Positions 16,367-27,989 are shown, counted from the first letter of the stretch. The stretch: 64,000 nt of DNA from Pannonibacter sp. XCT-53 (GCF_009915765.1 NZ_JAABLQ010000001.1:1302001-1366000), one strand, 5' to 3'. The notes: a model not told the origin generated them from the sequence alone. A program made the numbers and translations.

Positions 16367-17548
16367 CTACTTCTGCTGCGTGATCCAGGCACCAAGGGTC
16401 TGGCGCTCCGCGTCGGTCATGCCGGTCTCGTTGCCGAGCGGCATGGCGTCGGACTGGACCGCCTGGGCCATGATCTGGTCCGCGTAGCGGCGCAGGTCTT
16501 CCACCGTTTCAAGGCGCACTTCCTTCGGGGCCTCGGTGAAGCCTTCGTGGGTCGGGGTTGCCGCATGGCACATGACGCAGTGCTGCTGGCTGATCTTCAG
16601 GGCCTCCGCATCCGCGACCGTTCCGGCGCCCGAGAAGTCGCGCGGCGCCGTCATCACCAGGGCCACGGCCAGGCCGGCAGCGGCCGAGGGCAGCGTCCAC
16701 CAGTAGCGGGCGAAGGGATCGCCAGCCTCGTGACGGTTGAGGAAGTGGCGCACCATGCCCCCGATCACCAGCACGAGCGCGACCAGCAGCCAGGCATGCG
16801 GATGGCCGGTCAGCATCGGATAATGGTTCGAGACCATCATCAGGAGCACGGGCAGGGTCAGGTAGTTGTTGTGCACGGACCGCTGCTTGCCCATCTGGCC
16901 GAGCTTCGGGTCCGGGGCCTCGCCCCGCAGCAGGCTGCCGACGATCTTCTTCTGGTTCGGGATGATCACCCCGAAGACATTGACGGCCATGATCGTGCCG
17001 ATGAAGGCCCCCACGTGAATGAGCGCGCCACGGCCGGAGAACACTTGCGTGAACAGGTAGGAGGCGCCCAGGATCAAGGCGAACAGGCAGACCGCGAGCA
17101 GCGGCGTGTTGCGCCCGATCGGCGAGCGGCACAGGCCGTCGTAGATGAACCAGCCCGCCACAAGGCTGAAGACCGAGATCAGCACCGCCTCGCCGGGGGT
17201 CATGGCGACCTTGGACGGGTCGATCAGGAAGGACGAGGCGTTGAAATAGTACTGGACCACCAGCAGCGCGAAGCCGGTCACCCAGGTGAGGTAGGCCTCC
17301 CACTTGTACCAGATGAGGTCCTGCGGCAGGTAGGAGGGAGCGACCGTGTATTTCTCGACATGATAGAAGCCGCCACCATGCACCTCCCAGGCGGTGCCGT
17401 AGACGCCCTCGCGCATGCCGTCCCGCTTCCGGAGCGCCAGGTCGAGCGCGATGAAGTAGAACGAGGTGCCGATCCAGGCGATGCCGACGACCAGATGCGC
17501 CCAGCGGAGCAGCAGGTTGAGCCAGTCGGCAGCGAAGGTCATCATCAT
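16367..17548 (-). CDS. puuD: Membrane urate oxidase with cytochrome c domain, PuuD
   Basis: A 393-residue protein. The N-terminal ~300 residues form a polytopic membrane domain of the urate hydroxylase PuuD family (WAHLVVGIAWIGTSFYFIALDLAL, VHNNYLTLPVLLMMVSNHYP). The C-terminal ~80 residues are a c-type cytochrome with heme site CVMCH and a later Met in DAMPLGNETGM. PuuD oxidises urate to 5-hydroxyisourate and passes electrons to the respiratory chain instead of making peroxide. I start at the ATG at 17548, the first of three in a row. Upstream codons in this frame give a low-complexity Arg-rich tail. It lies between the BMP binding-protein gene and uraD. Confidence 0.93.
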   Translation of the reverse strand: MMMTFAADWLNLLLRWAHLVVGIAWIGTSFYFIALDLALRKRDGMREGVYGTAWEVHGGGFYHVEKYTVAPSYLPQDLIWYKWEAYLTWVTGFALLVVQYYFNASSFLIDPSKVAMTPGEAVLISVFSLVAGWFIYDGLCRSPIGRNTPLLAVCLFALILGASYLFTQVFSGRGALIHVGAFIGTIMAVNVFGVIIPNQKKIVGSLLRGEAPDPKLGQMGKQRSVHNNYLTLPVLLMMVSNHYPMLTGHPHAWLLVALVLVIGGMVRHFLNRHEAGDPFARYWWTLPSAAAGLAVALVMTAPRDFSGAGTVADAEALKISQQHCVMCHAATPTHEGFTEAPKEVRLETVEDLRRYADQIMAQAVQSDAMPLGNETGMTDAERQTLGAWITQQK

Positions 17549-17867
17549 GGCGAACTCTCTGGAGTGTCGTGGTCGGGTGGCGCTCCGGCCGGACCGGCCG
17601 GCACGCGGGAGCCTGAGCCGCCGGCCCGGACGGGTCGGCAGCGCGGCGGTGATCGGTCTTTTGCGCAATCGGCCCTTGCCAGGGGTCCGGCCCGTGCGGG
17701 CGGTCCGTCAGACCCCCGCCCCTGTTGCTGGCCCAGTTCCCGGTCCCGGTCCTGATCCGGGCCCGGGCCGGCGGACACCGGTGCGGCCCATGGGCGATCT
17801 CCAAGGGGGCGCTCTCCAAGGGGGCGATCTGCAGGGACGGCGGACCGCCCCTGCAGACGGCTTGACG
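17549..17867. other. Spacer within the purine operon
   Basis: A 319-base gap between the BMP binding-protein gene and puuD, both on the minus strand. I see no gene. The end near the BMP gene carries two copies of TCTCCAAGGGGGCG (17798-17811 and 17813-17826). The gap is large enough for an internal promoter or an RNA-processing site, but I cannot point to one. Confidence 0.4.
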
Positions 17868-18932
17868 TTACTGCGGCAGCTTGTCGTCGATGCCCTTGAC
17901 GTACCAGTTCATGCCGAGGATGGCGGCGTCTTCCAGGCGGACGCCTGCGGCGGCGGCCTCGGTGCCGTCCTGCTTGGTGATCGGACCGGTGAACGGCTCC
18001 CAGCCGCCCTTGATCTTCTCCTCGGTTGCCTTGGCCATGGCGGCGACGTCAGCCGGCATGTTGGTGTAGGGCGCCATCACGACATGGCCTTCCTTGAGGC
18101 CGTGCCAGGTCTGCTTGCTTTCCCACTTGCCGTCGAGCACGGCCTGCACGCGCTCGATGTAGTACGGGCCCCACTCGTCGATGATCGAGGTGAGCTGCGA
18201 CTTCGGCGCAAAGGCGATCATGTCGGAGGCCTGTCCGAAGCCCAGCACACCACGCTCGGCCGCCACCTGCAGCGGTGCGGTGGAATCGGTGTGCTGCGAG
18301 ATGATGTCCGCGCCCTGGTCGATCAGCGCCTTGGCCGCATCGGCTTCCTTGGCCGGGTCGAACCACGAGTTGACCCAGACGATCTTGACCTTGAAGTCCG
18401 GGTTCACCGACTGGGCGCCGAGCATGAAGGAGTTGATGCCGGAAACCACTTCCGGGATCGGGAACGAACCGATGTAGCCCGCGGTGCCCTTCGTCGACAT
18501 CTTGGCCGCGATCTGGCCGAGGATGTAGCGGCCCTCGTGGAACTTGGAGTTGTAGGTGGCCACGTTGGCTGCGGTCTTGTAGCCGGTTGCGTGCTCGAAC
18601 TTCACGTTCGGATACTTCTGCGCCACCTTGATGGTGGGGTTCATGTAGCCGAAGGAGGTGGTGAAGATGATGCCGCAGCCTTCACGGGCGAAGCGCTCGA
18701 TCGCGCGCTCGGCATCCGGGCCTTCCGGCACGCTTTCCAGATAGGCGGTCTCCACCTTGCCGGCGAAATGCTTTTCCATCGCCTGGCGGCCCTGGTCGTG
18801 CTGGTAGGACCAGCCGAAATCACCCACCGGGCCGACATAGACGAAGCAGGCCTTCAGGTCTGCGGCCTGGGCGGCCGTGCTGGCGGCAGCCAGCGCAAGC
18901 GCCGCGACGGCGGCTTTCAGGATGTTCTTCAT
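17868..18932 (-). CDS. BMP-family ABC substrate-binding protein (purine/nucleoside)
   Basis: A 354-residue periplasmic protein with a Sec signal peptide (MKNILKAAVAALALAAASTAAQA). It belongs to the basic membrane protein/PnrA family: KACFVYVGPVGDFGWSYQHDQGR, GIIFTTSFGYM, KGTAGYIGSFPIPEV, QHTDST and YTNMPADV. Members bind nucleosides or purine bases and deliver them to a two-permease ABC importer, which is encoded directly upstream. Its place between the importer and puuD suggests a purine substrate such as a purine nucleoside, hypoxanthine or urate. The exact ligand cannot be read from sequence. Confidence 0.92.
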   Translation of the reverse strand: MKNILKAAVAALALAAASTAAQAADLKACFVYVGPVGDFGWSYQHDQGRQAMEKHFAGKVETAYLESVPEGPDAERAIERFAREGCGIIFTTSFGYMNPTIKVAQKYPNVKFEHATGYKTAANVATYNSKFHEGRYILGQIAAKMSTKGTAGYIGSFPIPEVVSGINSFMLGAQSVNPDFKVKIVWVNSWFDPAKEADAAKALIDQGADIISQHTDSTAPLQVAAERGVLGFGQASDMIAFAPKSQLTSIIDEWGPYYIERVQAVLDGKWESKQTWHGLKEGHVVMAPYTNMPADVAAMAKATEEKIKGGWEPFTGPITKQDGTEAAAAGVRLEDAAILGMNWYVKGIDDKLPQ

Positions 18933-19038
18933 GTGACACTTCCCCTTCGACTTGTCGGTTTCGGTCCGACGCTTTCGCGGATCCTGGTGAGGTCTGCCGG
19001 GACCGGACCGCGACGGGCCCCGGCGGCTGGCCTTTCGG

Positions 19039-19953
19039 TCAGCGATCGGGAACGAACGGCTTGCCGAGACAGGCGGGCGTGTTGACCAGCGTCAGGCGGC
19101 GGTTCGAGGAAATCAGCACCAGCACGAGGATGGTGGCAAGATAGGGCAGGCTCGACAAGAGCTGCGAGGGCACGCCGGCACCGATCGCCTGTGCGTGGAA
19201 GGTCAGCACCGTCACCGCACCGAACAGGTAGGCGCCGATGACGACCCGCCAGGGCAGCCAGGAGGCGAACACGACCAGCGCCAGCGCGATCCAGCCGCGT
19301 CCGGCCGTCATGTTCTCCACCCATTGCGGCGTGTAGGCGAGCGACATGTAGCCCCCGGCCAGGCCGGCGCAGGCACCGCCAAACAGGATCGCGAGGAAAC
19401 GCACCTTCAGCACCGACAGGCCAAGCGCGTGCGCCGAGCTGTGGTTGTCGCCAACGGCACGCAGGATCAGCCCGATGCGCGCGCGGGTCAGCGCCCAGGC
19501 GACGGCGGCCACCAGCGCGAAGGAGGCGTAGACGATCGGGTCCTGGCTGAACAGCACCGGTCCGACGAAGGGAATGTCGCTCAGGAACGGGATGTCGAGC
19601 TTCTCCAGCTTCAGTCCCGGCACGCCGATGAAGGCCTCGCCGATGAGGCCCGAGAGGCCAAGGCCGAGCAACGTCAGCGCCAGCCCGGTCGCCACCTGGT
19701 TGGTGACCAGCACCAGCACCAGAAACGCGAACAGGGCAGACAGCGCCATGCCGGCAGCAATGGCCCCGAGGACACCGAGGGCCCCCGATCCGGTCACGTT
19801 GGCGACCGCAAAACCGGTGACGGCCCCCATGATCATCATGCCCTCGACGCCGAGGTTGAGGACGCCGGAGCGTTCCACCACCAGCTCGCCGATGGCAGCC
19901 AGCAGCAGCGGTGTGGCGGCGGTGATCACGGTCAGCAGGATCGCCTCAAACAT
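19039..19953 (-). CDS. ABC transporter permease (BMP/nucleoside type), second permease
   Basis: A 304-residue inner-membrane permease of the branched-chain-amino-acid/ribose-type family. It begins MFEAILLTVITAATPLLLAAIGELVVERSGVLNLGVEGMM and later has ARIGLILRAVGDNHSSAHALGLSV, the characteristic cytoplasmic coupling loop. The ATG at 19953 overlaps the end of the preceding permease gene by eight bases. With the other permease and the double ATPase it forms the importer served by the BMP protein. Confidence 0.93.
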   Translation of the reverse strand: MFEAILLTVITAATPLLLAAIGELVVERSGVLNLGVEGMMIMGAVTGFAVANVTGSGALGVLGAIAAGMALSALFAFLVLVLVTNQVATGLALTLLGLGLSGLIGEAFIGVPGLKLEKLDIPFLSDIPFVGPVLFSQDPIVYASFALVAAVAWALTRARIGLILRAVGDNHSSAHALGLSVLKVRFLAILFGGACAGLAGGYMSLAYTPQWVENMTAGRGWIALALVVFASWLPWRVVIGAYLFGAVTVLTFHAQAIGAGVPSQLLSSLPYLATILVLVLISSNRRLTLVNTPACLGKPFVPDR

Positions 19954-21037
19954 GGGCGCGCTCTCCCTTTGCGGTCTGACCGGACTGCAGCTTGATCCGG
20001 TAGAGGATGAGGGTGTCGCAGGCGAGCACGAAGAACAGCAGCATCCCCTGCACGACGCTGGCAATCTTGTCGGAGATGCCCATGGAGGCCTGCACGCCCT
20101 CGCCGCCGATGTAGCTCAGCGCCAGCACGAACCCGGCGACCAGGATGGCAAGCGGATTGAGACGGCCGAGGAAGGCCACGATGATGGCGGTGAAGCCGTA
20201 GCCCGGCGAGATTGTCGGCTGCAGCTGGCCGATGGAGCCGGCCACTTCCATGATGCCGGCAAGTCCGGCCAGTGCGCCCGACAGCAGGAAGGCAAAGACG
20301 GTCATGCGCCGGGAGGAAAAGCCGGCGAAGGCGCCGGCGCGCGGGCTCTCGCCAAGCACCCGGATCTCGAACCCCTTCAGGGTCCGGGCAAGCAGCACGG
20401 ACAGGAGGATCGCCACGGCAATGGCGACCAGCAGCGACACCGACAGGCGCCCGTCTCCCAGCGTCGGCAGGGTCGCAGCCGCCGAGAACAGCGCGGATTC
20501 CGGGAAATTGAACCCGCCCGGATCGCGCCACGGGCCGCGCACCAGATAGTCCAGCGCCAGGTTCGCCACATAGACCAGCATCAGGCTGACGAGGATCTCG
20601 TTGGTGTTGAAGCGGGTCTTGAGCAGCGCCGGGATCAGCGCGAACAGGGCGCCGCCGACGGCCCCCATCAGCAGCATCAGCGGCAAGGTCAGCACGCTCT
20701 CGAAGGCCGGGACCATGATCGGCAGCACCGATCCGGCGATGGCGCCGACGACGAACTGGCCTTCCGCCCCGATGTTCCAGTTGTTCGACAGGTAGCAGAC
20801 CGAGAGGCCGCAGGCGATCAGCACCAGCGGCGTCGCCTTCACCAGCACCTCCTGCAGCGACCAGCTGTCGGTCAGGGGCTCGATGAAGAAGGTATAGAGG
20901 GCAAGCGCCGGATCGTGGCCTGCGGCCGCAAACAGGATGCCGGCGGAGACCATGGTCAGGGCGACCGCGATGACCGGCGACAGGCCCGTCATCAGGCGGC
21001 TGTGTTCGGCGCGTTTGACGAGAACGAGGCGCATCAT
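19946..21037 (-). CDS. ABC transporter permease (BMP/nucleoside type), first permease
   Basis: A 363-residue membrane protein and partner of the 304-residue permease. It has about nine hydrophobic segments, with the family strings ACGLSVCYLSNNWNIGAEGQF, NTNEILVSLMLVYVANL and GFSSRRMTVFAFLLSGALAGLAG. Its start overlaps the ATPase stop by four bases (21034-21037), indicating translational coupling. The substrate is inferred from the operon to be a purine compound. Confidence 0.93.
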   Translation of the reverse strand: MMRLVLVKRAEHSRLMTGLSPVIAVALTMVSAGILFAAAGHDPALALYTFFIEPLTDSWSLQEVLVKATPLVLIACGLSVCYLSNNWNIGAEGQFVVGAIAGSVLPIMVPAFESVLTLPLMLLMGAVGGALFALIPALLKTRFNTNEILVSLMLVYVANLALDYLVRGPWRDPGGFNFPESALFSAAATLPTLGDGRLSVSLLVAIAVAILLSVLLARTLKGFEIRVLGESPRAGAFAGFSSRRMTVFAFLLSGALAGLAGIMEVAGSIGQLQPTISPGYGFTAIIVAFLGRLNPLAILVAGFVLALSYIGGEGVQASMGISDKIASVVQGMLLFFVLACDTLILYRIKLQSGQTAKGERAHV

Positions 21038-22662
21038 GCTCTCCGGGCTGCAGTCGACGAGCCGGTCGGGGCAGCGGCTTCCGCACCGCCGGCCATCAGC
21101 AGGCCGATGCGTTCGCGGCTCATGGCAGCAGCCGGTTCGGCCAGCGACAGCTGGCCGCGCGAGATGACCGCGATCCGGTCGGCGATCTCGTAGATCTCGT
21201 CGAGGTCCTGGCTGATCACGAGCACGGCCGATCCCTTGCGGGCGAGATCGACCAGCGCCTGGCGGATGAGCGCGGCCGCGCCGGCATCCACGCCCCAGGT
21301 CGGCTGGTTCACGATCAGCACGCCGGGATTGCGCGACAGCTCGCGTCCGACGACGAATTTCTGCAGGTTGCCGCCCGATAGCGCGCGGGCTTCCGGGTCG
21401 TCATGCGACATGCGCACGTCATAGACCTGCTTGATGCGCCGCTCCATCGCTGCCATGGCCGCAAAGGCGACGAAGCCGCCCTTCACCAGACCGTCACCGG
21501 TCGCATGGCGGGTCAGCAGCAGGTTGGAGGACAGCCGGAAGCCGGGAACGGCGCCATGGCCGAGCCGTTCTTCCGGCACGAAGGCCGCGCCGCGCTGGCG
21601 CCGGCGGGTGATGCCCTCGTTGCCGCAGGCCGTGCCGTCGATCTCGACCATGCCGGGCGCGGTGCGTCGCTCGCCGGTCAGCGCATCGAAGAGTTCGCCC
21701 TGCCCGTTGCCGGCCACGCCGGCAACCGCCACGACCTCGCCAGCCCTGACCTCGAGCGTCACGTCGGTCAGCGGCACGGCGAAGGGCGTGGCCGCCGGCA
21801 GGCTCAGGCGGCGGGCGGCGAGCCGCGTTGCCGCTGCCCCGGGGGCCTGTGCTGCGGCCGCCACATGGGCGATGTCGGCCCCGACCATCATCCGCGCGAG
21901 CGAACCGGGCGTTTCCCGTGTCGGGTCGCATTCGGCGACCACCTTGCCGTGACGCAGGATTGTGGCGTGGTGGCAAATGCGCTGCACCTCCTCCAGGCGA
22001 TGGCTGATGTAGAGGACAGCGCAGCCCTCCGAGGCCAGACGCTTCAGGGTCAGGAACAGCTCGTCCGCCTCCTGCGGGGTCAGCACGGAGGTCGGCTCGT
22101 CCATGATGATGAGACGGGGCTGCTGCAGCAGGCAGCGGACGATCTCGATGCGCTGGCGGATGCCGACGGGCAGGTCGGCGACAAGGGCGTCGGGGTCGAG
22201 CGGCAGGCCGTAGTCGCGCGAGACGGCGCGGATCCTGTCGGCAAGGCTGCGCATGGTTCCGGGCTTTTCCAGCGCCAGCGCGATGTTCTCCGCAACGCTG
22301 AGGGCCTCGAACAGCGAGAAATGCTGGAACACCATGCCGATGCCGAGGGCGCGCGCGGCGGCGGGCGAGGCCACCCGGACCTCCCTCCCCTGCCAGGTGA
22401 CGCGGCCTGCGTCGGGCTGCAGCGCCCCGTAGAGGATCTTCACCAGCGTTGACTTGCCGGCGCCGTTCTCGCCGAGGAGGGCATGGATCTCGCCCGCGTT
22501 GACGACCAGGTCCACGTCGGCGTTGGCGGCGACGGCGCCGAACCGCTTGGTGATCCCTTGTGCCGCAAGCAGGACGTCGGCGCCCGCGCGCCGGCCGCCG
22601 CTGCCACCGCCCGGCGGAGCTGATGTCCGTTGCTCATCGGCTGCTGCAGTGCTGCTGTCCAC
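21034..22662 (-). CDS. ABC transporter ATP-binding protein, double ATPase (nucleoside/sugar type)
   Basis: A 542-residue protein with two fused ABC domains. The first has Walker A GENGAGKST (about residue 60), Walker B LIIMDEPTSVL and the H-loop ISHR. The second is the usual degenerate copy: GVAGNGQGELFD in place of Walker A, signature LSGGNLQK, and VLIVNQPTWGVD. This layout is typical of sugar and BMP-type nucleoside importers. A Gly/Ala-rich tail of about 30 residues precedes the first domain. It lies 33 bases after xdhC. Confidence 0.93.
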   Translation of the reverse strand: MDSSTAAADEQRTSAPPGGGSGGRRAGADVLLAAQGITKRFGAVAANADVDLVVNAGEIHALLGENGAGKSTLVKILYGALQPDAGRVTWQGREVRVASPAAARALGIGMVFQHFSLFEALSVAENIALALEKPGTMRSLADRIRAVSRDYGLPLDPDALVADLPVGIRQRIEIVRCLLQQPRLIIMDEPTSVLTPQEADELFLTLKRLASEGCAVLYISHRLEEVQRICHHATILRHGKVVAECDPTRETPGSLARMMVGADIAHVAAAAQAPGAAATRLAARRLSLPAATPFAVPLTDVTLEVRAGEVVAVAGVAGNGQGELFDALTGERRTAPGMVEIDGTACGNEGITRRRQRGAAFVPEERLGHGAVPGFRLSSNLLLTRHATGDGLVKGGFVAFAAMAAMERRIKQVYDVRMSHDDPEARALSGGNLQKFVVGRELSRNPGVLIVNQPTWGVDAGAAALIRQALVDLARKGSAVLVISQDLDEIYEIADRIAVISRGQLSLAEPAAAMSRERIGLLMAGGAEAAAPTGSSTAARRA

Positions 22663-22695
22663 GCCGTCCCCCCGAAGTTCCCACGCCTGGCCGTG

Positions 22696-23691
22696 TTATT
22701 GTCTGAGCCCTGAGCCTAGCGCAAGGGTCTGATTGGATAAGCTTTCCGCGTTTGCTGCCTCATTTGTGACCAGCAGTTCGACCGCAATCGACGCCGCGAT
22801 GGCTGCCGGCAGCTTGGAGGCAACGCCGCCAGCGCCGACCGGGCAGACCAGGGCTGCAACTGCCGCAGGGGCGAGGCCACGTTTGCCAAGCCGGCTGACA
22901 AACCGGGCCCGCTTGGTCGCGCTGCCGATCACGCCGACATAGGGAAATCTGCCCGTTCTCAGCGCCGCCGCGGCGATGTCCTCGTCCAGCGCATGCGAAT
23001 GCGTCATGATCAAAACAAAGGCATCCGCCGGCGCCTTGTCCACCAGATCCGCTGGCCGGTCATGGGCGATGCAGGTCAGGTCGCCCGGCATTGCCGCCGG
23101 AAACATCTCGGGCCGGCTGTCGATCCACGTCACCGCGAAGGGCAAGGGCGCGAGCGCCAGCACGACCGCCCGTCCGACATGGCCGGCCCCGAACAGCCAC
23201 ACCGGCCGGTCCGTCGCGCCGAACACCTCAAGGATCGCGCCATCGGCGGCCCGCGTGAAGGCGGCAAGGGGCCCGCCCGTGTCCGGGGTCTGGACCTTGC
23301 GCAGGCCGGTGACCGGATCGCGCCGGGTCACAAACCGTCCGCCCTCGGCCTCGCGCGCCGCAAGGGCCGACACCTCGCCCCGGTCCGCGACCGAGAAGGT
23401 CTCGATCGCCACATCGACCCGCCCGCCGCAGCACTGCCCGAGGTCCGGGCCGAGCGAGACCCGGCGGATCACAAGCTCGCGCCGTCCGGCGGCCAGTGCG
23501 GCCATGGCCCAGCGGATCGCCTCGAACTCGAGCGTGCCGCCGCCGATGGTGCCGCTGAGGCTGCCGTCGGCGCGCACGATCATCCGCGCGCCCACCTCGC
23601 GCGGCGCCGAGCCGGCCACCTCGGCCACGGTGACGAGGGCGCAGGCCCCGTCCCGCTCGAGACACCCGGACATCCGGCGCCACAGGCTCAT
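22696..23691 (-). CDS. xdhC: Xanthine dehydrogenase accessory protein XdhC
   Basis: A 331-residue protein needed to insert the sulfurated molybdenum cofactor into xanthine dehydrogenase. The N-terminal XdhC/CoxI part reads LVTVAEVAGSAPREVGARMIV and GTIGGGTLEFEA. The C-terminal part has a Rossmann-like segment (VWLFGAGHVGRAVVLAL) and YVGVIGSATKRARFVSRL. It overlaps the xdhB stop by four bases. Members do not catalyse purine oxidation themselves. Confidence 0.93.
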   Translation of the reverse strand: MSLWRRMSGCLERDGACALVTVAEVAGSAPREVGARMIVRADGSLSGTIGGGTLEFEAIRWAMAALAAGRRELVIRRVSLGPDLGQCCGGRVDVAIETFSVADRGEVSALAAREAEGGRFVTRRDPVTGLRKVQTPDTGGPLAAFTRAADGAILEVFGATDRPVWLFGAGHVGRAVVLALAPLPFAVTWIDSRPEMFPAAMPGDLTCIAHDRPADLVDKAPADAFVLIMTHSHALDEDIAAAALRTGRFPYVGVIGSATKRARFVSRLGKRGLAPAAVAALVCPVGAGGVASKLPAAIAASIAVELLVTNEAANAESLSNQTLALGSGLRQ

Positions 23692-26007
23692 GCAGCTCCT
23701 CCCGACTTCATGGCACGAACCGCCTTCAGGATCGCCTCGGGCGTGGCCGGCGCATCCAGCGGCGGCACGTGCCCGGGCCGCAGCGAGGCGATGGCGTCGG
23801 TGATGGCCGAGAAGACCGAGTTAGCCAGCATCACCGGCGGCTCGCCGACGGCCTTGGAGCGGTAGATCGTTTCCTCCGGATTGCCCGGGCTGTCGTAGAG
23901 GCGCACGTCGAAATGGGCCGGGATGTCCGAGGCGGTCGGGATCTTGTAGGTCGAGGGCGCGTGGGTGCGCAGCCGCCCCTGGTCGTCCCAGACCAGTTCT
24001 TCCGTCGTCAGCCAGCCCATGCCCTGGACGAACCCGCCTTCGATCTGGCCGATGTCGATCGCCGGATTGAGCGAGCGGCCGACGTCATGCAGCACGTCGA
24101 CCCGGTCGACGACCATTTCGCCCGTCATGGTGTCGATGGTGACCTCGCTCGCCGCCGCCCCATAGGCGAAGTACAGGAACGGGCGGCCGCTGGCGCTGTC
24201 GCGGTCCCAGGTGATCTTCGGGCTGGCATAGAAGCCTGCATCCGACAGGTGGATGCGGGCCTGATGCGCCGCGCGCGCCAGCTCGGCCAGGGAGACTTCG
24301 GTGTCGCCGGCAAGGACCCGGTTGTTGCGGAACACGACGGTCTCCGGCGGGCAGGCATAGCGCTCGGCCGCCAGCGCGACCAGCCGCTCGCGGATGGTCC
24401 TCGCCGCGTTGCGGGCCGCCATGGCATTGAGATCCGTGCCGGAGGAGGCGGCCGTCGGGCCGGTGTTCGGCACCTTGGCAGTGGTCGTCGCGGTGATCGC
24501 CACCTTGTCGAGGGTCACTCCCAGCTCGTCGGCCACGACCTGGGCGACCTTCTGGTAGAGCCCCTGCCCCATTTCCGTGCCGCCATGGTTCAGGTGCACC
24601 GAGCCGTCGGTGTAGAGATGCACCAGCGCGCCGGCCTGGTTCAGATGCTTCAGCGTGAAGGAAATGCCGAACTTGACCGGGGTCAGGGCAAGCCCCTTCT
24701 TGAGGACATGGCTGCGGGCGTTGAAGGCGCGCACCTCATGCCGGCGCTGCCAGTAATCGGTCCGCTCCTCCAGTTCCTCCACCACCCGGTGCAGCGTCTG
24801 CCATTCCTCCACCGGCATGCCGTACGGTGTCAGATTGCGCTCGGCCGTGTAGAAGTTGCGCTTGCGCACCTCCAGCGGGTCGAGCCCGAGGGTGATGGCG
24901 ATCGCGTCGAGCATCCGCTCCGCGGCGAGCATCCCCTGGGGGCCGCCGAAGCCGCGGAAGGCCGTGTTGGAACAGGTGTCGGTGCGCAGGCGCCGCGACC
25001 GGATCACGGCATCGGGATAGAAATAGCTGCTGTCGGAGTGGAACATCGACCGGTCCACCACGCCAAGCGACAGGTCTGCGGAATAGCCGCAGCGGGCCAG
25101 CAGCGTCATGTCGACAGCCTCGATGCGGCCGCTGTCGTCATGGCCGACGGACCAGTCGACGCGGAAATCATGCCGCTTGCCGGTCATGATCATGTCGTCG
25201 TCGCGGTCCAGCCGGATCTTGCAGGGGCGACCGGTGATCCGGGCCGCGAGCGCGGCCAGACAGGCCCACTGGTTGGCCTGGCTTTCCTTGCCGCCGAAGC
25301 CGCCGCCCATGCGGCGCACTTCCGCCGTCACCAGCGCGTCCGGCAGGCCGAGCACCTTCGCGACCACATGCTGCACTTCGGTCGGATGCTGGGTCGAGGT
25401 GTGCAGCAGCATGCTGCGGTCCTCGCCCGGGATCGCCATGGCGATCTGGCCCTCCAGATAGAAGTGCTCCTGACCGCCGATCCGGAACGACCCCTCCAGC
25501 CGGCGCTGTGCCGTCGCAAGCCGGGCTTCCGGGGCCCCGCGCCGGAACTGGTAGTCCGGCAGCACGGTGACATCGGCTGCCAGCGCCTGCTCGACGGTGA
25601 CGACCGGCGTCGCGGCCTCGACCTCGATGCGGGCCAGCCGGGCGGCGCGGCGGGCCGCGTCCCGGGTCCGGGCCACCACCGCAAAGGCCACCTGGCCGTA
25701 GAACAGGATCTCGCCGCCGGCGAGAACCGGGTCGCCGCCAATCGAGGGCGAACAGTCGTTGAGCCCGGGCACATCGGCGGCGGTCAGAACCGCAACCACC
25801 TCCGGAGCGGCCCGCACCGCGTCGAGATCCATCGACAAGATGCGGCCACGCACCGCCTGGCGCGCCCAGCCGGGCACCACATGCAGCAGGCCTTGCGGCT
25901 CGACCATGTCGTCGATGTAGACGGCTGTTCCCGTCACGTGCTTTTCGGCGCTGTCATGCGGCAATGACCGGTGCACATGGGCGAGCGGCGCGCCGGTCCG
26001 GCGGGTG

Positions 26008-26024
<17 letters not shown>
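23688..26024 (-). CDS. xdhB: Xanthine dehydrogenase, molybdenum-binding large subunit XdhB
   Basis: A 778-residue subunit carrying the molybdopterin site of xanthine dehydrogenase, which oxidises hypoxanthine to xanthine and urate. It shows GQEHFYLEGQIA, RRMGGGFGGKE, the conserved Arg segment NTAFRGFGGPQG, EMGQGLYQK, and near the C-terminus the catalytic Glu region VGEPPVMLANSVF. The length is usual for the two-subunit bacterial enzyme. It overlaps xdhA by 17 bases and xdhC by four. It acts in the cytoplasm with XdhA. Confidence 0.96.
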
Positions 26025-27495
<1,471 letters not shown>

Positions 27496-27498
27496 GGG

Positions 27499-27852
27499 TC
27501 AGCTGCCCCGATAGGTGGAATAGCCGAAGGGCGAAAGCAGCAAGGGCACGTGATAGTGGTCCCTGGCCGAGGAGATGCCGAAGCGGATCGGGATGATGTC
27601 GAGGAAGGGCGGCTCGGTCAGGGTGGCGCCGCTGGCCTTCAGGTAATCGCCGGCGAAGAAGCGCAGCTCGTAGATGCCGGGGCCGAACTCGGCTCCTTCC
27701 AGGATGGCGCCGTCGACACGGCCGTCCGCGTTGGTCTCCACCCGGCGCAGGCGCGACGGCCGGGGCTCGACGGCCCACAGTTCGATCACGAGACCGGCGG
27801 CCGGACGGCCGAGAGCGGTGTCCAGCACGTGCGTCGTCAAACGCCCCATCAT
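27499..27852 (-). CDS. uraH: 5-Hydroxyisourate hydrolase UraH
   Basis: A 117-residue transthyretin-like protein. It has the N-terminal [12 protein letters not shown], the central Arg region VETNADGR, and the C-terminal signature YRGS that marks hydroxyisourate hydrolases. It converts the product of PuuD to OHCU, the substrate of UraD. The ATG at 27852 follows GGAGAAG. It is the first gene of the purine operon, after 137 bases that separate it from lysR. Confidence 0.95.
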   Translation of the reverse strand: MMGRLTTHVLDTALGRPAAGLVIELWAVEPRPSRLRRVETNADGRVDGAILEGAEFGPGIYELRFFAGDYLKASGATLTEPPFLDIIPIRFGISSARDHYHVPLLLSPFGYSTYRGS

Positions 27853-27909
27853 TCTTCTCCCTCTGGTGGTGTCCTGCGTTGCGCTTGATGCGCGCCGGTC
27901 TGTCGCGGC

Positions 27910-27950
27910 GGTTTGCCGCAGGGCAACCACACGAAGGTTGCCGCAAAACC
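27910..27950 (-). promoter_or_regulatory. Candidate LysR operator upstream of the purine operon
   Basis: An imperfect dyad GGTTTGCCGCAGGGCAACC (27910-27928) is followed by the related GGTTGCCGCAAAACC (27936-27950). Both share GGTT(T)GCCGCA. They sit in the 137-base gap between lysR and uraH, where a LysR protein controlling the operon would bind. Placement is suggestive; the binding site is unproven. Confidence 0.35.
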
Positions 27951-27989
27951 TTGGCCGAACATAGAACCATTTGCGAAGCCATTCGATGC

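Noticed and set aside
23769..25967. Long plus-strand open frame opposite xdhB
   Set aside because: It is an antisense shadow; XdhB has all molybdenum-hydroxylase motifs.
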